Source of the DNA: Planctomycetia bacterium
GTDB taxonomy: Bacteria; Planctomycetota; Planctomycetia; Pirellulales; UBA1268
Direction of reading: 5' to 3'
Length of the DNA: 6,126 bases
Assembly: GCA_009923125.1 (NCBI GenBank)
Contig: RFUD01000157.1
Location: 1 to 6,126, forward strand
The notes below the pieces were generated by a model. It was not told where the DNA came from. It ran no database searches and was given only the letters and a program-made list of their open reading frames with translations. Positions 1-4,883 of the stretch are shown here, in pieces (position 1 is the stretch's first letter; each line of letters begins with the position of its first letter). Position numbers and translations under genes: made by a program.

Positions 1-42
1 CGGGTGTTGTTGAACCTTGACGAAACCGTGACCAAGAACTGA
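1..42 (+). CDS. C-terminal end of a probable DUF1549/DUF1553 protein (partial)
   Basis: The first base opens a frame of 13 codons ending in TGA at 40-42, reading RVLLNLDETVTKN. In planctomycete DUF1553 (PSD1) proteins the C-terminus commonly runs as an arginine or alanine followed by a LLN-x-(D/N/S)-E pattern, and these genes very often lie immediately upstream of a DUF1501 gene, as here (20-bp gap). The fragment is too short for a firm family call, so the assignment combines the tail motif with context. These proteins usually carry a cytochrome-like domain and are exported, but nothing of that is visible here. The rest of the gene lies left of the window. Confidence 0.6.
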   Translation, partial: RVLLNLDETVTKN

Positions 43-62
43 CCCCGCCAACGAGGTGCGTC

Positions 63-1490
63 ATGATCGATCGCCACATCCACGAGGCCCGGGCGCGGCT
101 CCTCTCGCGCCGCTGGTTCTTCGGTGACTGCGGTGTCGGCCTGGCGGGCATCGCCGCCGGGGCGCTCGCGGCCCGCGAGTCGGTGGCGGGCCTCGCACCT
201 CCCACGCCCTTGGCCGTGAAGCAGCCGCACTACGCGCCCAAGGCGAAGCGGGTCGTCTACATGTTTCAGGCCGGGGCTCCGAGCCATCTCGAGCTCTTCG
301 ACTGGAAGCCGGAGCTCGCTAAGAACGACGGCAAGTTGCCCCCTGCCGATCTGCTGCAGGGCTACCGCGCCGCCTTCATCAACCCGAATTCCGCCCTCCT
401 CGGCCCGAAGTACACGTTTCAGCCGTATGGCAAGGCCGGCGTCGAGATGAGCGAACTCGTGCCGCACATCGGCGGCATCGCCGACGATATCTGCCTCATC
501 CGCTCGATGCAGACCGACGCCGTGAACCACGCCCCGGCGCAGATCCTGATGAACACCGGCTCGCAGCAGTTCGGCCGGCCGAGTTTCGGCGCCTGGACGC
601 TCTACGGGCTCGGCAGCGAGGCGGAGGATCTGCCGGGGTTCGTCGTCCTCACGAGCGCCAAGGGCACGAGCGGCGGTGCCAGCAACTACGGCTCGGGATT
701 CCTGCCTACTTCGTACGGCGGCATTCCGCTGCGTGGCAGTGGCGACCCTGTGCTCTATCTCTCGAATCCCAAGGGCATCGACCGCGAAGCGCAGCGGGCC
801 TCGCTCGACACGCTCAACCGGCTCAACGACATGGCCCTCGGCCGGTTCGGCGACCCGGAGATCGCCTCGCGGATCCAGGCCTACGAACTGGCCTACAAGC
901 TCCAAGAGAGCGCGCCGGAGTTGATGAACCTGGCCGACGAGCCCAAGGAGACGCTCGCCCGCTACGGCATCACCGACCCGAACCAGCCCGGCTACGCCCG
1001 CAACTGCCTGCTCGCCCGGCGGCTTTTGGAGCGGGGTGTGCGGTTCGTGCAGCTCTTCCACGAGGCCTGGGACCAGCACGGCGATTTGACCAAGGCCATC
1101 AAGAAGAATTCGTCAGACACGCAGCAGGCCTCGGCGGCGCTGGTGACCGACCTCAAGGAGCGCGGGCTGCTCGACGACACGATCGTGATCTGGGGGGGCG
1201 AGTTTGGCCGCACGCCGATGGTGCAGGGAGGCAACGACGGCCGCGACCACCACAACCGGGCCTTCTCGATGTGGCTCGCCGGCGGCGGCATCAAGGCGGG
1301 ACACGTGCACGGCAAGACCGACGACTTCGGATTCAACGTGGTGGAGAACCCGGTGCACGTGCACGATCTCAATGCCACGCTCCTCCATCTCCTCGGCTTC
1401 GACCATACGAAGCTCACGTACCGCTTCCAGGGCCGCGACTATCGGCTCACCGACGTGCACGGTCACGTCGTCGACGCGCTGTTGTCCTGA
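63..1490 (+). CDS. DUF1501 domain protein with Tat-like signal (alkaline phosphatase/sulfatase-like fold)
   Basis: This 475-residue protein is full length for the DUF1501 family, which belongs to the alkaline phosphatase-like clan and has no firmly established reaction. Residues 15-20 (SRRWFF) form a twin-arginine motif, followed by a Gly/Ala-rich hydrophobic stretch (about 21-45), so export by the Tat route is likely. Family landmarks in order: a first core strand at 61-80 (AKRVVYMFQAGAPSHLELFD), NHAPAQILMNTG at 155-166, a WDQHG motif at 336-340, WGGEFGRTP at 377-385, GRDHHNRAF at 393-401, and GHVHG at 413-417. The Asp/His/Glu residues in the last four blocks are the candidate metal or active-site ligands, by analogy with the clan. 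The ATG at 63 follows a Shine-Dalgarno-like GAGGTG (53-58) by 4 nt and places the Tat motif near the N-terminus. It is probably co-transcribed with the DUF1553 gene before it. The family is sure; the substrate is unknown. Confidence 0.93.
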   Translation: MIDRHIHEARARLLSRRWFFGDCGVGLAGIAAGALAARESVAGLAPPTPLAVKQPHYAPKAKRVVYMFQAGAPSHLELFDWKPELAKNDGKLPPADLLQGYRAAFINPNSALLGPKYTFQPYGKAGVEMSELVPHIGGIADDICLIRSMQTDAVNHAPAQILMNTGSQQFGRPSFGAWTLYGLGSEAEDLPGFVVLTSAKGTSGGASNYGSGFLPTSYGGIPLRGSGDPVLYLSNPKGIDREAQRASLDTLNRLNDMALGRFGDPEIASRIQAYELAYKLQESAPELMNLADEPKETLARYGITDPNQPGYARNCLLARRLLERGVRFVQLFHEAWDQHGDLTKAIKKNSSDTQQASAALVTDLKERGLLDDTIVIWGGEFGRTPMVQGGNDGRDHHNRAFSMWLAGGGIKAGHVHGKTDDFGFNVVENPVHVHDLNATLLHLLGFDHTKLTYRFQGRDYRLTDVHGHVVDALLS

Positions 1491-1520
1491 CGCGGTGGGA
1501 TCGGCGCGTGGGGCCGTGGC

Positions 1521-1550
1521 TCGACGCCCGCGTGGCGCGGCCGCTACACT
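1521..1550 (+). promoter_or_regulatory. Weak candidate sigma70-type promoter ahead of the propeller-SDR pair
   Basis: The 140-bp gap between the DUF1501 stop and the next start (1491-1630) is the only plus-strand space where a promoter for the downstream pair could sit. TCGACG at 1521-1526 (4 of 6 to TTGACA) and TACACT at 1545-1550 (4 of 6 to TATAAT) are 18 bp apart. Both boxes are imperfect and the surroundings are very GC-rich, so chance is a real possibility. No convincing U-tract terminator for the DUF1501 unit is visible in the same gap, so read-through from upstream also remains possible. Confidence 0.25.
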
Positions 1551-1616
1551 CCGCGGCGGCGGCCTGCATCCAGCCGGTCGCGTCGGATCGTGATCCCCGT
1601 GCCCCACGTGATTCCT

Positions 1617-1622
1617 GGAAAG
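1617..1622 (+). promoter_or_regulatory. Shine-Dalgarno site deciding the start of the propeller gene
   Basis: GGAAAG lies 8 nt before the ATG at 1631. The frame is open back to 1271, well inside the DUF1501 gene, so the start has to be chosen. This site, together with the basic N-terminus and the membrane segment that follow, favours 1631 over any earlier codon. Confidence 0.6.
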
Positions 1623-1630
1623 ACCGCCTC

Positions 1631-3328
1631 ATGCGCCCCAAGCAGCGTTCCCGTTCGATCGCCCCCGCGGCCGCCCGGCCGCTCTGGCCGCCGCGGCGGG
1701 TGCTCGTGTCGCTGGCATCGCTCGCCACGGCCACGGTGCTCGTCCGGGCGGGAATGCTCGAGCCGGTCGTGGGTGGCATCGTGGATCAGGCGGTGCGGAA
1801 CATCATCACGCTGATCCTCGTGTTCGCCGCGCTCGTGTCGCTCCTGCTCTGGTTTCTGCGTGAGAGCGGGCATGCGACCGCGGTCAAGCAGATGGTGCTC
1901 GGCGGGCTGCTCGGGCTGGTCGTGGTGGCGGCCGGTTCCCTGCGCATCGAACGGGTGTCGGGGGACCTCGTGCCGGAGTTCGCCTGGCGGTGGGCGCCTT
2001 CGCGGGATCGGCTGCTCCGGACGCAGCCTGCGGCCGCGCCCGCGGCCGATGCGGTCGCGTGGGCTGCATCGCCGGGCGACTTTCCACGGTTTCTCGGGCC
2101 TGCGGGCGACCTCGGCCTCGATGGCCCGGCGCTCGATCTCGACTGGACGGGAAGGCCGCCCAGGCAACTCTGGCGGCGGCCGATCGGTGCCGGCTGGAGC
2201 GGGTTCGTGACCTGCGGCGATCATGCCGTCACGCTCGAGCAGCGTGGCGACGACGAGGTCGTGTCGTGCTATTCGCTGCCGACAGGCGGGCCCGAATGGG
2301 CGGTGAGCGTGCCGGCGCGGCATGAGACGGTGCTCGGCGGCGTGGGACCGCGGTCCACGCCTACGGTCCGCGACGGCGTCGTGTACGCCGCGGGGGCGAC
2401 GGGCTGGCTGCACGCGATCGACGGGGCGACGGGCCGCGTGCTGTGGAAGAAGGACGTGGTCGCCGACCTCGGAATCGATGCCGCCGCGCACGCCGCGGCC
2501 GTCGCCTGGGGACGGGCCGGATCGCCCCTCGTCACCACCGACCTGGTGATCGTGCCGGGTGGCGGGCCGCGGAGTGCGAAGCCGGAGTTCGTGTCACTCG
2601 TCGCCTACGACCGGGCGACGGGCGAGCGACGCTGGACCGCCGGTGATGAGCAGATCAGTTACGTGACGCCGCAGCTGGCCACGCTCGGCGGCCGCGAGGT
2701 GCTCGTCGCCGTCAACGAGGCCCGCGTCGTGGGCTATGACCCGGCCGCCCGCGACGTCGTCTGGCGGTTCGACTGGCCGGGCCACTCCAACTCCGACGCC
2801 AGCTGCTCGCAGGCGGTCGTGCTCGACGACCGGCGGGTCTTCATCTCGAAGGGCTACGGCATCGGTGCGGCGGTCTTCGAGCTCGGCGATTCGGCCACCG
2901 CGACCCCGTGGACGCTCCGCGAGGCCTGGCATGAGGCGGGAAACCTGAAGACGAAGTTCACGAACGTGGCGATCCACGACGGGCATGCCTATGGCCTCTC
3001 CGACGGGATCCTCGAGTGCGTGCGACTCGCCGATGGCAAGCGGATGTGGAAGGGGGGGCGGTACGGGCAGGGGCAGGTGCTGCGCGTCGATGCGCTCTTG
3101 CTCGTGCAGGCCGAGTCGGGCGAAGTGGTGCTCGTCGATGCGGCACCGACGAAGCACCTCGTGCACGGCCGGCTCGAGGCAGTTCGCGGCCAGACCTGGA
3201 ACAACCTCTGCCTGTCCGGCCGGCGGCTGCTCGTGCGGAACGCGGAGGAGGCGGCCTGCTACGAGCTGCCGATCAAGAATGTCGACGTCGCGGTGATCCG
3301 GGCTCCAGCCGAGAGTCGATCGCGATGA
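1631..3328 (+). CDS. Membrane-anchored PQQ-like (BamB-like) beta-propeller repeat protein
   Basis: A 565-residue protein. A basic N-terminus is followed by three predicted membrane segments (about 23-41, 56-77, 86-104), then a Pro/Ala-rich linker (about 132-147) and a large C-terminal region that I expect outside the cytoplasmic membrane. The propeller begins with FPRFLGPAGDLGLDG (151-165), the Phe-Arg-Gly-like opening common in planctomycete PQQ-like proteins. Blades are marked by the repeat aromatic/aliphatic-D-x-x-(T)G-x-x-x-W: LHAIDGATGRVLW (260-272), LVAYDRATGERRW (323-335), VVGYDPAARDVVW (366-378) and a weaker LECVRLADGKRMW (461-473). Such domains may bind proteins or ligands; I see no haem motif or signature that would make it a quinoprotein dehydrogenase, so no enzyme activity is claimed. 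The stop codon overlaps the start of the SDR gene, implying shared expression. Homologues often lack membrane helices, so the three-TM anchor is somewhat unusual. Confidence 0.85.
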   Translation: MRPKQRSRSIAPAAARPLWPPRRVLVSLASLATATVLVRAGMLEPVVGGIVDQAVRNIITLILVFAALVSLLLWFLRESGHATAVKQMVLGGLLGLVVVAAGSLRIERVSGDLVPEFAWRWAPSRDRLLRTQPAAAPAADAVAWAASPGDFPRFLGPAGDLGLDGPALDLDWTGRPPRQLWRRPIGAGWSGFVTCGDHAVTLEQRGDDEVVSCYSLPTGGPEWAVSVPARHETVLGGVGPRSTPTVRDGVVYAAGATGWLHAIDGATGRVLWKKDVVADLGIDAAAHAAAVAWGRAGSPLVTTDLVIVPGGGPRSAKPEFVSLVAYDRATGERRWTAGDEQISYVTPQLATLGGREVLVAVNEARVVGYDPAARDVVWRFDWPGHSNSDASCSQAVVLDDRRVFISKGYGIGAAVFELGDSATATPWTLREAWHEAGNLKTKFTNVAIHDGHAYGLSDGILECVRLADGKRMWKGGRYGQGQVLRVDALLLVQAESGEVVLVDAAPTKHLVHGRLEAVRGQTWNNLCLSGRRLLVRNAEEAACYELPIKNVDVAVIRAPAESRSR

Positions 3329-4074
3329 CCGAGCTCGTGGGACGCACGGCGCTCGTCACGGGCTCGACGAGCGGCATCGGCCGGGCGGTGGCCCTCGAAC
3401 TCGCCGCCGCCGGCGCGCGGGTGGCGGTGCACGGGCGGTCGGCGGCCCACGCAGCGGAGGTTGCCGCGCTGCTCGGCGACCGGCATGCCGGGACGTTTCT
3501 TGCCGATCTGGCGGACGAAGAGGCCGTGGCCGGGCTTGTGCGCGACGTGGAAGCGCGGCTGCCAGACGTGTGCATCGTGGCGCTCGTGGCTGGAGCCGAC
3601 GTGCTCACCGGTGCGCCGGCGAAGTGGCCGTTCGAGCGTAAGCTCGGGCAACTGCTCGCCGTGGACGTGGTGGCCACGATGCAGCTGGCACGGTCGCTCG
3701 GGCGCTGGATGGCCGAACGCGACGGTGGCACGATCGTGACGATCGGCTGGGATCAGGCCGACGTGGGCATGGAGGGGGACAGCGGCGAACTGTTCGCGGC
3801 CACGAAGGGCGCCGTGATGGCGTTTTCGAAGAGCCTCGCGCGTTCGCTCGCGCCGCAGGTGCGGGTGAACTGCGTGGCTCCCGGCTGGATCAGGACCGCC
3901 TGGGGCGAGCACGCCAGCGACGCCTGGCAGAAGCGGGCCGTCCGCGAGAGCATGCTCGGCCGCTGGGGCACGCCGGAGGACATCGCCGCCGCGATCCGCT
4001 GGCTCGCAGGGCCCGACGCCGCCTTCATCACGGGCCAGGTCGTCAACGTCAACGGCGGCTTCCGCCGCGCGTAG
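3325..4074 (+). CDS. Short-chain dehydrogenase/reductase homologue with altered catalytic residues
   Basis: A 249-residue protein of classical SDR length, with a Rossmann fold. TGSTSGIGRA (12-21) is the glycine-rich dinucleotide motif; HGR at 36-38 after the second strand suggests NADP(H) preference (inference). The C-terminal half is typical: VRVNCVAPGWIRT (179-191), GRWGTPEDIA (212-221) and TGQVVNVNGG (236-245). The catalytic region departs from the family. The usual NNAG is LVAG (87-90); the Ser that follows the TIG-type strand is Trp142; the YxxxK motif is FAATK (157-161), so Tyr is Phe157 while Lys161 remains; the helix-4 Asn appears to be Asp114. Aligned to FabG by eye, the Ser-to-Tyr interval is two residues longer. 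It may bind a nucleotide without normal hydride-transfer chemistry, or use other residues. The ATG overlaps the upstream stop (ATGA, 3325-3328), choosing this start over the longer open frame from 3016. The substrate is unknown. Confidence 0.88.
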   Translation: MTELVGRTALVTGSTSGIGRAVALELAAAGARVAVHGRSAAHAAEVAALLGDRHAGTFLADLADEEAVAGLVRDVEARLPDVCIVALVAGADVLTGAPAKWPFERKLGQLLAVDVVATMQLARSLGRWMAERDGGTIVTIGWDQADVGMEGDSGELFAATKGAVMAFSKSLARSLAPQVRVNCVAPGWIRTAWGEHASDAWQKRAVRESMLGRWGTPEDIAAAIRWLAGPDAAFITGQVVNVNGGFRRA

Positions 4075-4114
4075 GACAGCTACATCGCCGGTCGTGTGCA
4101 CACTCGCCCAATCC

Positions 4115-4163
4115 GGCTTCGGCCTCCCCATATCTCGTCGCCGGACACGGGGAGCCCGAAGCC
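4115..4163. terminator. Imperfect hairpin between convergent genes, probable bidirectional terminator
   Basis: The arms at 4115-4129 (GGCTTCGGCCTCCCC) and 4149-4163 (GGGGAGCCCGAAGCC) pair over 15 positions with a single C-C mismatch, around a 19-nt loop. The hairpin fills half of the 92-bp gap between the SDR stop (4074) and the pabA stop (4167), where transcripts from the two strands meet. Neither strand has a run of T after the stem, so it is not a textbook intrinsic terminator; it could act as a weak bidirectional terminator or as a 3'-end stabiliser. The rest of the gap holds nothing I recognise. Confidence 0.55.
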
Positions 4164-4166
4164 TCC

Positions 4167-4829
4167 TCAAAATGTGACGATGCGATCGGTGGCGTCGTCG
4201 CTTTCGATGCGCCCGGGCAGCAGTTGTGATGCGAGTGTGGGGATTTCAGCGCGGTGGGGGATGCCGGCGAGGTCGAGGAAGTTGGCGATCAGGCGGAAGC
4301 CGTCGGGGGTGAGGATCGATTCAGGGTGAAACTGCACGCCATAGAGCTTGTCGGAGGCATGCTCGATCGCCATCACCGTGCCGCTGTCGTCGCGGGCGGT
4401 GACGGTGAGGCCCGCCGGGAGCGTGGCCGGATCGACGACGAGCGAGTGGTAGCGGGCGGCGGCCATCGGGCTCTCGATGCCGGCGAAGAGATTGACGGCG
4501 TCGTGGTGTACCGGGCTCGTGCGGCCGTGCACGGGTTCGCGGGCCCGCACGATGCGTGCGCCGAGGGCCGCGGCGATCGCCTGGTGCCCAAGGCAGACGC
4601 CGAGGATCGGCACGCGGCCCCGCAGGGCCTGCACCGCCGCGATCGAGCAGCCAGCCTCGGCCGGCGTGCAGGGTCCGGGAGAAATGACGATGCCCTGCGG
4701 ACCCATCCGGGCGATGCCTGCGACGTCGATCGCATGGCTCGGCTGGACCGCCGTCTCCACACCGAGGAGTTCGATGTAGCGGGCGAGGTTGAAGACGAAA
4801 CTGTCGCGGTTGTCGAGGACGAGAATCAT
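4167..4829 (-). CDS. pabA: Aminodeoxychorismate synthase glutamine amidotransferase subunit (PabA/TrpG family)
   Basis: A 220-residue class I glutamine amidotransferase. It releases ammonia from glutamine in the cytoplasm and passes it to the PabB-type subunit, which aminates chorismate. Landmarks: N-terminal MILVLDNRDSFVFNL (1-15, matching the family start), SPGPCTP (50-56, oxyanion-hole region), the nucleophile elbow GVCLGHQ with Cys79 (77-83), RYHSLVV (126-132), and QFHPES with His168 and Glu170 (166-171), completing the Cys-His-Glu triad. The family usually ends near residue 190, so the tail from about 186 is an extra extension of unclear role. It lies 21 nt downstream of pabB, which favours a folate role over tryptophan synthesis, although some PabA proteins serve both PabB and TrpE. 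No Shine-Dalgarno is visible before the ATG; instead a stable hairpin ends 7 nt upstream. Family is certain; the pathway is likely. Confidence 0.9.
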   Translation of the reverse strand: MILVLDNRDSFVFNLARYIELLGVETAVQPSHAIDVAGIARMGPQGIVISPGPCTPAEAGCSIAAVQALRGRVPILGVCLGHQAIAAALGARIVRAREPVHGRTSPVHHDAVNLFAGIESPMAAARYHSLVVDPATLPAGLTVTARDDSGTVMAIEHASDKLYGVQFHPESILTPDGFRLIANFLDLAGIPHRAEIPTLASQLLPGRIESDDATDRIVTF

Positions 4830-4836
4830 GGTTGGA

Positions 4837-4883
4837 AAAGGGGACGCAGCTCATTTGTCCGGCAAAAGAGCTGCGTCCCCTTT
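4837..4883. repeat. 47-nt hairpin palindrome at the pabB/pabA junction, REP-like
   Basis: Two 16-nt arms are perfect inverted repeats: AAAGGGGACGCAGCTC (4837-4852) and GAGCTGCGTCCCCTTT (4868-4883). The 15-nt loop ATTTGTCCGGCAAAA can extend the stem: after an A-A mismatch (4853/4867), TTTG (4854-4857) pairs with CAAA (4863-4866), leaving a five-base TCCGG loop. The palindrome carries the last ten codons and stop of pabB and ends 7 nt before the pabA ATG. Its design (GGGGAC at one outer end, GTCCCC at the other) resembles dispersed palindromes moved by REP-associated tyrosine transposases (Y1_Tnp family); that link is inference, as only one copy and no transposase lie in the window. In the minus-strand transcript it is followed by UUUUCC at most, so it could also act as a weak attenuator or mRNA processing site. 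Confidence 0.8.

Noticed and set aside
1585..1596. The short palindrome GGATCGTGATCC as a possible operator ahead of the propeller gene.
   Set aside because: Five-base arms are common by chance in this sequence, and no second copy or recognised regulator motif supports it.
1271..1630. An upstream extension of the propeller reading frame into the DUF1501 gene.
   Set aside because: The extra 120 codons are Arg-rich, overlap a clearly coding DUF1501 frame, and would bury the membrane anchor; the ATG at 1631 has a Shine-Dalgarno site at 1617-1622.
1544..2491. A 315-codon minus-strand open frame opposite the propeller gene.
   Set aside because: The composition is Arg/His/Pro-rich with no domain, typical of the antisense of a high-GC gene, and the sense strand has clear propeller repeats.
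3016..3324. An upstream extension of the SDR frame into the propeller gene.
   Set aside because: It is Arg/Ala-rich shadow sequence; the ATG at 3325 starts directly with the SDR fold and overlaps the previous stop in the common ATGA arrangement.
4837..4883. Calling the pabB/pabA palindrome a plain intrinsic terminator.
   Set aside because: The T run after the stem on the minus strand is very short and partly inside the stem, and full termination there would silence pabA, whose partner subunit lies upstream.
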